Origin: a bacterium
GTDB taxonomy: Bacteria > Elusimicrobiota > Elusimicrobia > Elusimicrobiales > UBA9959
DNA: 64,000 nt
Assembly (NCBI GenBank): GCA_021811315.1
Contig: JAJZPF010000006.1
Coordinates: 37,314-101,313, forward strand
Reading direction: 5' to 3'
Shown piece by piece: positions 1 through 7,873 of this stretch. Every line of letters begins with the position of its first letter. Position 1 is the stretch's first letter. The notes under the pieces were generated by a model. It was not told the origin of the DNA, ran no database searches, and saw nothing but the letters and a program-made list of their open reading frames with translations. The position numbers and the translations under genes were made by a program.

Positions 1-75
1 TTCTTTACTGCCGCCGTAGCGCAATTTAACGGAGGGGGTATCGATGCTGCACCACATTTTTGTTATATCGAGCAT
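1..75 (-). CDS. ahbC: N-terminal fragment of probable AhbC (12,18-didecarboxysiroheme deacetylase), cut by window edge
   Basis: Only 25 codons are in the window, starting at the ATG at 73-75 behind an AGGAAA Shine-Dalgarno-like stretch. The residues MLDITKMWCSIDTPSVKLRYG resemble my recollection of the short leader before the radical SAM core in AhbC-type enzymes (M-I/L-x-I-x-K-L-x-C ... LRYG). AhbC removes the acetate side chains of 12,18-didecarboxysiroheme to give iron-coproporphyrin III. Its place directly downstream of ahbD, in an operon that otherwise holds the whole siroheme-to-haem route, supports the call. The catalytic CX3CX2C lies outside the window, so this rests on the leader and the context only. 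Confidence 0.6.
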   Translation of the reverse strand, partial: MLDITKMWCSIDTPSVKLRYGGSKE

Positions 76-111
76 ATATTTATTTTCCTATTTGTAAAAC
101 GCTGTAGTCTT

Positions 112-1215
112 TTATTTTTTGGCCTTCGCCTTCGGCTCATAGAGGCAGTACGGCTCCTGGCCCATATAGTCGCCGGTGGTTCCGAAAGCCCTCGCCCGGC
201 AGCCGGCGCAGATGACCCTGTATTCGCAGACTCCGCATTTCCCTTTTAGCGCGTCCGGGTCGCTGATAGTCTTGAAGACCTCCGAGTTTTCCCAGACGTC
301 CCAGAAATCCTGCTTGCGCAGGTCCCCGGCCGGAACCGGCAGGTAACCGCAGGGAAAAACTTCGCCCTTATGGGAAATGAAAGCGATGGCGCTCCCGGCC
401 AGGCAGCCGCGCATCTGCGCCGTCCGGCCCGCGAACTCGGGGCTGGAAGCCGCGACCTTCTGGCGGACTATCCGGGTCTGATGGGGCGCGCAGGTAGCCC
501 TTATCTCCATGCCCCCGGGGGCGGGATGACCGTGGCCATGAGCGGGATGGCCGGCGGCGCCCTGCTGTACCATCAGCCAGTTGAGGAATTCTTCGTAATT
601 TTCCGCGCCGAGGCGCATCGCGTCGGGCAGCTCGGCCCCGCAGCCCACCGGGACCAGGAGGAAGAAATGGAGCGCGTCCACGCCGAGCTCCCGGGCCAGC
701 GCCACTACCTCGTCGCGCTCGGCGACGTTCTTGGTGCTTACCGAGCAGTTGATCTGGGTGGAGATCCCGGCCGCCCTGAAAAGCTTGAGCGCGTTGACGG
801 CTTTATCGAAAGAGCCTTTCTGGCCGCGGAAATCGTCGTGCGTGGCGGCCTTGGAACCGTCTATGCTTACCGAGATCCTGTGCGGACCGTAGGAAGCAAG
901 CATCTTGGTCATCGCTTCGTCCACGAGCGCGCCGTTGGTGGCGATGGCGAAAGGTATGCCTTTTTCTTTGGCGAAAGCGAGCAGCTCGGGCAGGTCCTTG
1001 CGCATCAGCGGCTCGCCGCCGGAGAAAACCACCATCGGCGGGCGGCCTTCGCCCTTAAGTGAACCCAGGATGGCCTTGAATTCGGCGGTAGGGAGCTCAT
1101 AGAGTTCGTCCCCCCTCTCCGGAACATTGGTCCTGCGGCAATGCACGCATTGCAGATTGCACCTGGAAGTGGTCTCCCAGAATACCAGCCTTGGCGGATT
1201 TCTTTTCATAGTCAT
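112..1215 (-). CDS. ahbD: Radical SAM/SPASM haem synthase AhbD (Fe-coproporphyrin III decarboxylase)
   Basis: A radical SAM protein of 367 residues. The [4Fe-4S] motif CNLQCVHC lies at residues 19-26, followed by the SAM-binding stretch SGGEP at 65-69. A C-terminal SPASM-like cysteine set includes C271, C289, C327, C330, C336, C339 and C357 (CGVCEYRVICAGCRARA). AhbD oxidatively decarboxylates two propionates of Fe-coproporphyrin III to vinyl groups, the last step of the siroheme-dependent haem route. It follows hemL by 16 bp in an operon with ahbA, ahbB and sirC, which separates it from generic SPASM peptide-modifying enzymes. A histidine-rich stretch at 223-230 (HPAHGHGH) is unusual and might bind metal. 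AhbC is the alternative, but the adjacent fragment at 1-75 fits AhbC better. Confidence 0.82.
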   Translation of the reverse strand: MTMKRNPPRLVFWETTSRCNLQCVHCRRTNVPERGDELYELPTAEFKAILGSLKGEGRPPMVVFSGGEPLMRKDLPELLAFAKEKGIPFAIATNGALVDEAMTKMLASYGPHRISVSIDGSKAATHDDFRGQKGSFDKAVNALKLFRAAGISTQINCSVSTKNVAERDEVVALARELGVDALHFFLLVPVGCGAELPDAMRLGAENYEEFLNWLMVQQGAAGHPAHGHGHPAPGGMEIRATCAPHQTRIVRQKVAASSPEFAGRTAQMRGCLAGSAIAFISHKGEVFPCGYLPVPAGDLRKQDFWDVWENSEVFKTISDPDALKGKCGVCEYRVICAGCRARAFGTTGDYMGQEPYCLYEPKAKAKK

Positions 1216-1231
1216 GTCCTTTAGAAGCAGA

Positions 1232-2515
1232 TCAGGCCAGAGCCTGTTCCGCGGCTTTCAGCGTAGCTTTAATATCCGCGGCGGTGTGCGCCGTGGAAAT
1301 AAAGCAGGTTTCGAACTGGCTGGGCGGCAGGTAAACTCCCCTTTCCGCCATAGCCCAGAAAAACTTCGCGTAAAGCTTCGTGTCGCAGGCGGCGGCGCCG
1401 GTCCAGTCTTTCAGCGGGCCTTTGCTGAAGAAGAGGGTGAACAGCGAGCCCACCCGGTTAAGAGTGACCGGCAGGTTCCCTTTCCTTATAATAAGGCGCA
1501 GGCCTTCTTCCATAGCCTGGCCGGAGGCCTCCAGTTTTTTATAAACTCCGGGCCTGGAAAGCTTTTTGATAGCGGCGCAGCCGGCGGCCATCGCCAGCGG
1601 GTTGCCTGAAAGCGTGCCCGCCTGGTATACCTTGCCGGCCGGGGAAAGGTTCTTCATTATTTTCCCGCTGCCGCCGTAGGCGCCCACCGGGAGGCCGCCG
1701 CCTATTATTTTGCCCAAAGTGGTAAGGTCGGGCTTTATGCCGTACAGGCCCTGAGCCCCGCCGAAGTTTACGCGGAAGCCGGTGATGACTTCGTCGAAGA
1801 TAAGAAGGGAGCCGGTCGCGGTGCAGGTCTTCCGCAGCGCCGCCAGGAAGCCGGGCTCGGGAAGCACCAGGCCCATATTGGCGGCTACAGGTTCGACTAT
1901 AACGCAGGCCACTTCTTTACCGCTGCGCTTCATATAAGCCCGGAAACCTTCGATATCGTTATATTCGAGCGAGACGGTATTGCGCGCGAAAGCGGCGGGA
2001 ACGCCGGGGCTGGAGGGCGCGCCGAAAGTGGCGGCGCCTGAACCCGCTTTCACAAGAAGGGAATCGGCGTGGCCGTGGTAGCAGCCGGTAAACTTGACTA
2101 TCTTTTCCCTGCCGGTATAACCGCGGGCTAACCTGATAGCGCTCATCACGGCTTCGGTGCCGGAAGATACGAACCGCAGTTTTTCTATAGAGGGCAGCGC
2201 TTTCTTTATCATCTCGGCCAGCACGGCCTCGGCCTCGGTAGGCGCCCCGTAGGAGGTTCCTTTGGTAACGGCGGCGGAAAGCGCGGACTGGATGTCCTTA
2301 TCGGCGTGCCCGAGGATCATGACGCCCCAGGAAGTGACATAGTCCACGTAAGAGTTCCCGTCCACATCATTGAGGCGGGAACCTTTAGCGGACTTAATGA
2401 AAAGCGGCGTGCCGCCCACGGCGTTAAAAGCCCTGACGGGGCTGTTCACCCCGCCGGCCAGGTGCTTAAGGGAATAATTCCAGAGTTTCTTGGATTTAGC
2501 GGTTTTAAGTTTCAT
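1232..2515 (-). CDS. hemL: Glutamate-1-semialdehyde 2,1-aminomutase HemL
   Basis: A full-length class III aminotransferase-fold enzyme (427 residues) that isomerises glutamate-1-semialdehyde to 5-aminolevulinate. The N-terminal GGVNSPVRAF signature (21-30), SSGTEAV (117-123), CYHGHAD (145-151), IFDEVITGFR (239-248) and the PLP Schiff-base lysine in TTLGKIIGGG (K269) are all visible. It implies the C5 (glutamyl-tRNA) route to tetrapyrroles, although the partner glutamyl-tRNA reductase HemA is not in this window. It lies between the CydA-like gene (21 bp upstream) and ahbD (16 bp downstream) and is probably co-transcribed with both. Confidence 0.95.
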   Translation of the reverse strand: MKLKTAKSKKLWNYSLKHLAGGVNSPVRAFNAVGGTPLFIKSAKGSRLNDVDGNSYVDYVTSWGVMILGHADKDIQSALSAAVTKGTSYGAPTEAEAVLAEMIKKALPSIEKLRFVSSGTEAVMSAIRLARGYTGREKIVKFTGCYHGHADSLLVKAGSGAATFGAPSSPGVPAAFARNTVSLEYNDIEGFRAYMKRSGKEVACVIVEPVAANMGLVLPEPGFLAALRKTCTATGSLLIFDEVITGFRVNFGGAQGLYGIKPDLTTLGKIIGGGLPVGAYGGSGKIMKNLSPAGKVYQAGTLSGNPLAMAAGCAAIKKLSRPGVYKKLEASGQAMEEGLRLIIRKGNLPVTLNRVGSLFTLFFSKGPLKDWTGAAACDTKLYAKFFWAMAERGVYLPPSQFETCFISTAHTAADIKATLKAAEQALA

Positions 2516-2536
2516 GTTTTTCCTGTAAGAAGTTTT

Positions 2537-3853
2537 TTACTCCGGCTTCAGCCGGTTCACGAACTCGTCCAGCTCGGCGTCGGTCCCGTCGAATGGCGGC
2601 ATGGTCTCGGCCGGTTTTCTCAGTATTCTTTTCAGGTCGGCCTTCGTGTGGTGAGGCAGATGCGCGTCCAGCGCGGGCCCGAAAGTCCCGCCATCGCCGT
2701 AATAGCTGTGGCAGGCGAGGCACCCATGCGCTTCCAGCGCCTCTTCCGTGATATGCCTGGCCGCCGCCGGGGTTAAGGCGGCCGGCTTGGCGGCCGGTTT
2801 AGCCGGCGCGGTCTTTGCGGGCGCGGCTGCCGGCGCCGGAGGCGTCTCAACCGCGGGTTTAGGCGCGGCGACCAAAGCCCCGGTCATATACATGCTCCCG
2901 TAGATCACGAAGGGCTTCCTGGCCCGCTCGCGGGTGTAAGCGCCGAAAGAAAAAGCGGTAAGCGCGGCGATCCCGCCGGCCAGCAGTACCTTCCTCTTTT
3001 TCTTATGAGAAAGCAGATAGACCGCGGAGCAGGAGACAGCCACGGTTGCAAGGCTGACCATAGTCCAGAAAAACTTGACTATCACGCCTTTTACTATGGT
3101 GTCAAAGATCAGGACATTTACGGCTTTCAGGGTGAACAGGTAGGAGAGACCGCTTAGCGGCTGCAGCAGGATGCCGACGGCGAAGATCGTTCCGCAATAA
3201 TCAAGCATCCAGGAATAGTAAGCGGCGTCGTCGGCGGCGGCCTTGCGCTGTTTGAAGAAAGCGTAAATATAGCCGAACATCGCGGAGTTGATGAAGCAAG
3301 GGAGGAGCACGTGGGTGCTGGACGCTATAAAGCTGGGGTTAAAAACCGCGTTCAAAAGGCGCGGGTCCTGGAAATAAGTGCCCGGGGTCAGCATAAAGGA
3401 CCAGGCGGCGTTTATGACCAGGGTCGCGGCTACGGCGGCGAAAGCGGCGACCGCGCCGATGAAGATATGCCCGGCTTTATTCGAGGTGCTCTCCCAGGTA
3501 TTGCCGTAGGCGGCGGTGGCGGCCATCATCAGCATGAAGAGGGCGGCCTCCAGGATGAGCGGCCAGAAGAAAATATTGTACAGCCGGGTGGCGAACTCCG
3601 GGAAAAGGCCTATCAGCAGGACCACGAAAGTGACGCCCAGGACGCCGTTCATCTTCATCATGTCGGAGAGGAACTTGATGTAGCCCTTCGCGAAGCGGTC
3701 GTGGAAGGCGCTGTTCTTACTATAGCCGATCCACTCGCTGGCGAAAGCCAGGCAGGTCCCGCCTACCGCTACGAAAGCGAAAAAAACGTGGACAACGATA
3801 ACGAGGGCCATTACAAGCGAATTGCCGAGGAAAGGGAAGTTTATATGCGGCAT
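2537..3853 (-). CDS. CydA-like membrane cytochrome with fused C-terminal cytochrome c domain
   Basis: A protein of 438 residues. About eight hydrophobic segments fill residues 10-320, followed by an Ala/Pro-rich linker (about 328-365) and a mono-haem cytochrome c domain with CLACH at 378-382; a Met in TMPPFD near 418 is a possible sixth ligand. The membrane part resembles cytochrome bd subunit I: a His in the first helix (VIVVHVFFAF), a second His in SSTHVLLPC, and RARKPFVIYGSMYMTG, which matches the CydA stretch near RQPWVIYG. The long Q-loop of classical CydA is absent. No cydB lies nearby. Its position inside the haem operon, 21 bp before hemL, suggests a quinol- or cytochrome-linked electron-transfer role, perhaps accepting electrons during haem synthesis. 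That role is inference. Confidence 0.65.
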   Translation of the reverse strand: MPHINFPFLGNSLVMALVIVVHVFFAFVAVGGTCLAFASEWIGYSKNSAFHDRFAKGYIKFLSDMMKMNGVLGVTFVVLLIGLFPEFATRLYNIFFWPLILEAALFMLMMAATAAYGNTWESTSNKAGHIFIGAVAAFAAVAATLVINAAWSFMLTPGTYFQDPRLLNAVFNPSFIASSTHVLLPCFINSAMFGYIYAFFKQRKAAADDAAYYSWMLDYCGTIFAVGILLQPLSGLSYLFTLKAVNVLIFDTIVKGVIVKFFWTMVSLATVAVSCSAVYLLSHKKKRKVLLAGGIAALTAFSFGAYTRERARKPFVIYGSMYMTGALVAAPKPAVETPPAPAAAPAKTAPAKPAAKPAALTPAAARHITEEALEAHGCLACHSYYGDGGTFGPALDAHLPHHTKADLKRILRKPAETMPPFDGTDAELDEFVNRLKPE

Positions 3854-3873
3854 CTTAACCTCTTTTCAGCTTC

Positions 3874-4332
3874 CTAAAAATACACCATGCTGGTTTTCTT
3901 GAATTCCCTGAGGCTTTCAAGGACCAGGTATTCTTTCATCCCCGTTTTTTTAACGAGGCCGTCCACCACTTTCAGAACTTCCGCGCGGCTGCGGCCGTGG
4001 ACCATTGTGTAAAGGTTATAGGACCAGCCCGGGCGGATAAGGCGCTCGTAGCAGTGGCTGATGGCCGGCGAAGCGGCGGCTGTTTTCCCGAATGAAACGG
4101 CGCGGCCGGCCGGGATTTTCCAGGCGACCATGGCATTATAGGAATAGCCGGCTTTATGATGCCTTACGATAGCCCGCATGCAGCGCAGGGCGCCGCTGCT
4201 CTTAAGCTCGCCGACCGCGGCGAGTAATTTTTCTTCCGTCAGGCCGAGCCCGGCGGCGATCTTCCTGAAAGGAGCGGGCTCGAGCGGGATATCCCCCTGG
4301 AGGGCGCGGACGATAGCCGGGTTTATTTTCAT
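3874..4332 (-). CDS. ahbB: Siroheme decarboxylase subunit AhbB (Lrp/AsnC-like)
   Basis: I place the start at the ATG at 4330-4332, which overlaps the TGA of ahbA (ATGA). This gives 152 residues (MKINPAIVRALQGD...) rather than the longer open frame beginning at 4386. The protein has an Lrp/AsnC-type winged-helix fold followed by an AsnC-like domain with AISHCYERLIRPGWSYNLYTMVHG. It ends in ESLREFKKTSMVYF, which resembles the conserved tail of AhbB/NirG/NirL-type proteins. With AhbA it decarboxylates the C12 and C18 acetates of siroheme to 12,18-didecarboxysiroheme. The HCYER histidine is the type of residue implicated in catalysis in this family. Assignment of A versus B rests on the tail sequence. 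Confidence 0.82.
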   Translation of the reverse strand: MKINPAIVRALQGDIPLEPAPFRKIAAGLGLTEEKLLAAVGELKSSGALRCMRAIVRHHKAGYSYNAMVAWKIPAGRAVSFGKTAAASPAISHCYERLIRPGWSYNLYTMVHGRSRAEVLKVVDGLVKKTGMKEYLVLESLREFKKTSMVYF

Positions 4333-4781
4333 AGCGGGAACATCGTCTTTATCTTGAACATTTTCTTCACCGGGAAGGAATAGCACTTCTCCACCCCGGG
4401 CAGGCGCCTGAACGAGGCTATTTTTTTATCTACGCCCGCCATCGTGCCGCGCACGCCGACCGTGAACCAGAGGTTCATCTCGCCCTCTCTTTCATAGCAG
4501 TGCGTGACGCCGGGGAATTTGGAGATCTCTTCCGCTACCGCGGCCAAACGCGCGGGCTTTACGCGCGCGCCGGCGAGCGTGGAGGAAAAGCCGAGCTTGC
4601 GGGTCTCGAAGCTGCCGCCTATCCTGCGCACCACGCCTTTTTTCTTATAGGCTTTCAGGACCTTCAGGACCTCGGTCTCGGAAACGCCGATTTTCGCGCC
4701 AAGGTCGGCGAAAGGCCGGCTGCTGACGGGAATATCCGCCTGCGCCGCGTCCAGGACCAATTTATCTATTCTTTTAACCAT
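4329..4781 (-). CDS. ahbA: Siroheme decarboxylase subunit AhbA (Lrp/AsnC-like)
   Basis: A protein of 150 residues with the same two-domain Lrp/AsnC layout as its neighbour: an N-terminal winged helix (about 1-60, KIGVSETEVLKVLKAYKKKG) and an AsnC-like ligand domain containing GVTHCYEREGEMNLWFTVGV. The tail FPVKKMFKIKTMFPL fits the AhbA/NirD type. It forms the siroheme decarboxylase with AhbB. Its start overlaps the 3' end of hemB by 16 bp and its stop overlaps the ahbB start by 4 bp, so the three genes are translationally coupled. In isolation it could be mistaken for a transcription regulator; the paired paralogue and haem context argue against that. Confidence 0.83.
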   Translation of the reverse strand: MVKRIDKLVLDAAQADIPVSSRPFADLGAKIGVSETEVLKVLKAYKKKGVVRRIGGSFETRKLGFSSTLAGARVKPARLAAVAEEISKFPGVTHCYEREGEMNLWFTVGVRGTMAGVDKKIASFRRLPGVEKCYSFPVKKMFKIKTMFPL

Positions 4782-5755
4782 TTTGCCGCTTCCTTGGCGT
4801 GGTAAGTGATTATCATGTCGGCGCCTGCCCTCTTAATGGAGGTAAGTATCTCGAGGACCATCGCTTTCTCGTTTATGAGCCCTTTCTGCGCCGCGACCTT
4901 CACCATCGAATACTCGCCGCTCACATTGTAAGCGGCCGTGGGGAACTGGAATTTTTCTTTTATCGCGCGCAGGATGTCCAGGTAGGCGAGCGCTGGCTTC
5001 ACCATGACGATGTCCGCGCCCTGCATCACGTCCAGCTCCACCTCGCGCAAAGCTTCCAGGTAGTTCGCCGGGTCCATCTGGTAGGTCTTCCTGTCCCCGA
5101 ACTGCGGGGCGGATTGGGCCGCTTCGCGGAAAGGGCCGTAGAAAGCGGAAGAATACTTCGCGGCGTAGGAAAGTATGCCTACGTCCTGGAAGCCTTTGCC
5201 ATCGAGGGCTTTCCTTATCGCCCCCACGCGGTTGTCCATCATGTCGGAGGGCGCGACCAGGTCGGCGCCGGCTTCCGCGTGCACCAGCGCCTCTTTCACC
5301 AGGAGCTCGAGCGTGCAGTCATTGTCCACCAGCATTTCTCCGCCGCGGCTTTTTTTGACCACGCCGCAATGCCCGTGGCTGGTATATTCGCAAAGACAGA
5401 CGTCGGTCATTACCGCCATATCGGTAACCGACTTTTTTATCAGCCTGACGGCTTCGGGCACGGGGCCCTTTGGGTCATAGGCTTCTTTCCCGAGCGGGTC
5501 TTTTTTAGAAGGCAGCCCGAAAAGAATAAGAGAGTTTATGCCGAGGTCGCGGCATTTCCCGGCTTCGACGGCCGCTTCGTCCACGGACAGGTGGAAGCAG
5601 CCGGGCATGGAGGAAATTTCTTTCTTGTATTTTTTCCCCGGCACTACGAACAGCGGGTAGACGAAATTATCCGTGACTACGCGGGTTTCCCTGAACATGT
5701 CGCGGGCCCATTTCAGGTTCCTGAGTCTGCGAGGCCTGGCTGAATCGGAAATCAT
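4766..5755 (-). CDS. hemB: Porphobilinogen synthase (5-aminolevulinate dehydratase) HemB
   Basis: A full-length (329 residues) TIM-barrel ALA dehydratase that condenses two 5-aminolevulinates to porphobilinogen. The zinc-type cysteine triad is visible in DVCLCEYTSHGHC (C120, C122, C130). The two active-site lysines are K200 (SYAAKYSSAFYGPFR) and K253 (MVKPALAYLD). The C-terminal stretch AAYNVSGEYSMVKVAA is also typical. It lies between cobA-hemD (31 bp upstream) and ahbA (16 bp overlap). The Cys-rich metal site indicates a Zn-dependent rather than Mg-only enzyme. Confidence 0.96.
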   Translation of the reverse strand: MISDSARPRRLRNLKWARDMFRETRVVTDNFVYPLFVVPGKKYKKEISSMPGCFHLSVDEAAVEAGKCRDLGINSLILFGLPSKKDPLGKEAYDPKGPVPEAVRLIKKSVTDMAVMTDVCLCEYTSHGHCGVVKKSRGGEMLVDNDCTLELLVKEALVHAEAGADLVAPSDMMDNRVGAIRKALDGKGFQDVGILSYAAKYSSAFYGPFREAAQSAPQFGDRKTYQMDPANYLEALREVELDVMQGADIVMVKPALAYLDILRAIKEKFQFPTAAYNVSGEYSMVKVAAQKGLINEKAMVLEILTSIKRAGADMIITYHAKEAAKWLKE

Positions 5756-5786
5756 GCGGTCTTCTCCTTGAAGTACGCTGGCGGCT

Positions 5787-7301
5787 TTAGCGGTTTTTCT
5801 TGAAATATCCCTGCGCCGCTTCCACGAGGCCGGGGATAGTATAGTCCTTCGCTTCGAAATCGGGTTTAAAACCTTCGGACTTCATGGTGCCGGAGGTGAT
5901 GGGACCTATGCTGCCCATGGCCACGCCTTTAAGCAGTTTCTTGTCGGCGCCCTTGAAGCTTTCAAGGAAGCCGGTAACGGTGGAGGAACTGGTGAAAGTT
6001 ATAAGGCTTACGGTCCCTTCCTCAAGATGGCGGCGAAGCTCGGGGAGGTTTCCCCTGTCAGGCAGCGTATTGTAGGTCGGGATCTCGGTGACAAGCGCGC
6101 CGGCTTTTTTAAGCCCGGCATTGAGCATGTCCCTGGCCATGGCGGCCCTTGGCAGAAGTATTTTCTGCCCTTTCACTTTGCCCAGCGCTTTCAGTATAGA
6201 CTCGGAGATGTATTTCTCCGGGACGAGGTCCGCCTCTACGCCCCTGGCCCGCAGCGCTTCCGACGTGGCGGGGCCGATGGCCACGACTTTCGCGCCGCCG
6301 AAGCGGCGCGCGTCCAGGCCGAGCTTTTTCATCCGGCTGAAGAAGACTTCGACGCCGTTCGTGCTGGTGAAGATCACCCAGTTATAGCCGCCGAGGCCCT
6401 TTATCTCTTTGTCCAGGGCCGAGAAAGATCTGAGCGGCTCTATTTTGATCGAAGGGAAAATTATCACTTCGGCCCCGAGGTCGGAAAGTTTCTGCGCCAG
6501 GGCGCTGGCCTGCTCCCTCGAGCGGGTGACTACTATCTTCTTGCCGAAAAGCGGCCTTTTCTCGAACCAGGCCAGCTGCTCGCGCAGCCCTGCCACGCCG
6601 CCCACGATAGTGACCGCCGGGGCCTTGATATTAGCCTTGCGGGCGAGTTCGGCTATATTGGAGAGCTTGCCTGAAAGCGATCTCTGGCGCGGCGTAGTTC
6701 CATTGGAAACTATAGCGGCCGGAGTGGAGCCTTTCAGGCCCGCGGCCATCAGTTTCGCTGAAATGACATTAAGGCTTGAAACGCCCATCAGGAACACCAG
6801 GGTTCCGCCGCCGGAAGCAAGGCTCTCCCACGGGAGCTTAAGCTCGCCGTCCTTCTGCATATGCCCGGTGAGAAAAGTCACCATGGGCGCGAAAGAGCGG
6901 TCCGTAACGGGGATGCCCGCGTAAGCCGGAGCGGCGACGGCCGAGCTGACCCCGGGAACTATTTCGAAAGGTATTTTGGCGGCCGCGAGGTCGCGGGCTT
7001 CTTCTCCGCCGCGCCCGAAGATGAAAGGGTCGCCGCCTTTAAGGCGCACCACGGTTCCGCCTTTCTTCCCGAGGCGGACCAGGAGGGCGTTTATATCTTC
7101 CTGCTCCATGGCGTGTACCGCGCCGCGCTTGCCTACATAAATTTTTTTGGATCTAGCCGGAGCCAGGTTCACGAAGTCCGGATTGGACAGGGCGTCATAA
7201 ACGACATAATCCGCCTTGCGCAGGCAGTCGGCGCCTTTTATCGTCAGCAGGCCGGGATCGCCGGGACCGCCGCCCACCAGGTATACTTTGCCTTTATTCA
7301 T
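5787..7301 (-). CDS. cobA-hemD: Fused uroporphyrinogen-III C-methyltransferase / uroporphyrinogen-III synthase (CobA-HemD)
   Basis: A 504-residue fusion. Residues about 4-240 are a SUMT-type tetrapyrrole methylase with GGGPGDPGLLTIKG near the N-terminus, RLKGGDPFIFGRGGEE and FEIVPGVSSAVAAPAYAGIP. This half makes precorrin-2 from uroporphyrinogen III. Residues about 250-504 form a HemD domain (KIVVTRSREQASALAQKL ... VIFTSTNGVEVFF ... ITFTSSSTVTGFL), which closes hydroxymethylbilane to uroporphyrinogen III. The fusion channels product directly towards siroheme, as required by the Ahb route. The start overlaps the sirC stop by 4 bp. HemC (porphobilinogen deaminase), needed just upstream in the pathway, is not in the window. 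Confidence 0.95.
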   Translation of the reverse strand: MNKGKVYLVGGGPGDPGLLTIKGADCLRKADYVVYDALSNPDFVNLAPARSKKIYVGKRGAVHAMEQEDINALLVRLGKKGGTVVRLKGGDPFIFGRGGEEARDLAAAKIPFEIVPGVSSAVAAPAYAGIPVTDRSFAPMVTFLTGHMQKDGELKLPWESLASGGGTLVFLMGVSSLNVISAKLMAAGLKGSTPAAIVSNGTTPRQRSLSGKLSNIAELARKANIKAPAVTIVGGVAGLREQLAWFEKRPLFGKKIVVTRSREQASALAQKLSDLGAEVIIFPSIKIEPLRSFSALDKEIKGLGGYNWVIFTSTNGVEVFFSRMKKLGLDARRFGGAKVVAIGPATSEALRARGVEADLVPEKYISESILKALGKVKGQKILLPRAAMARDMLNAGLKKAGALVTEIPTYNTLPDRGNLPELRRHLEEGTVSLITFTSSSTVTGFLESFKGADKKLLKGVAMGSIGPITSGTMKSEGFKPDFEAKDYTIPGLVEAAQGYFKKNR

Positions 7302-7873
7302 ATTTGCCTCAGAAGCCTGAAGTAGGCCCGCTTGGCCGCCAGTTTGCCCGGGGCCGTTTTTTCCGCCAGCATCTTCACGCGCAGTTTCCGTAAAGCTTCG
7401 ACTTTCTTCGCGAAAGCGCCGCCGTAGGTCTTCTGCAGCCGGACGCGGATCTTTTTCGCCAGGGCCGGGCTTGCGCCGCCCGTAGAGACCGCTATGGTCA
7501 GGGGCCCGTTCCTGAGGACCGCCGGAACTATAAAATTGCAGAGGGCCGGCCTGTCCACCACGTTCACCAGCGCGCCGCTCTTAACAGCCGCCTCGCCCAC
7601 CAGGGCGTTCACTTCTTCGGAATCCGTGGAGCAGACCACTATCGCCGCGCCTTTCAGGTCCGAAAGCCTGAATTTCCGCCTGAAAAACTTTATCTTCCCT
7701 TTTTCGCCCAGCTTGGCGAAACCCGGGTGTAAAAGGGGAGCCACGACCTTAACTTGCGTGGCGCCGGACTTAAGAAGCGTTTCCGTTTTGCGGAACGCCA
7801 CCTCGCCGCCGCCCACCACGAGGCATGGCTTCCCCTCTATGTCCAGGAACACCGGGTACAGAAAGGCTTTTAT
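7298..7873 (-). CDS. sirC: Precorrin-2 dehydrogenase / sirohydrochlorin ferrochelatase-type SirC with apparent ATA start
   Basis: Reading from the ATA at 7871-7873 gives 191 residues beginning [M]KAFLYPVFLDIEGKPCLVV, followed by the Rossmann signature GGGEVAFRK, VVCSTDSEEVN, NVVDRPALCNFIVPA and TIAVSTGGASPALA of the SirC/Met8/CysG N-domain family. It oxidises precorrin-2 to sirohydrochlorin and may insert iron. No in-frame ATG, GTG or TTG lies where the family normally begins. The first in-frame GTG (7850-7852) would remove the leading strand, and the upstream in-frame ATGs lie far inside the cytochrome gene. An AGAGG Shine-Dalgarno sits 7 nt before the ATA, which overlaps the upstream TAA as ATAA. 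The family assignment is firm; the start is inferred. Confidence 0.88.
   Translation of the reverse strand: MKAFLYPVFLDIEGKPCLVVGGGEVAFRKTETLLKSGATQVKVVAPLLHPGFAKLGEKGKIKFFRRKFRLSDLKGAAIVVCSTDSEEVNALVGEAAVKSGALVNVVDRPALCNFIVPAVLRNGPLTIAVSTGGASPALAKKIRVRLQKTYGGAFAKKVEALRKLRVKMLAEKTAPGKLAAKRAYFRLLRQI

Noticed and set aside
3874..4781. AhbA/AhbB as Lrp-family transcription regulators
   Set aside because: Two adjacent short paralogues coupled to hemB, with HCYER motifs and AhbA/AhbB-type tails, in a full siroheme-to-haem operon fit the decarboxylase better.
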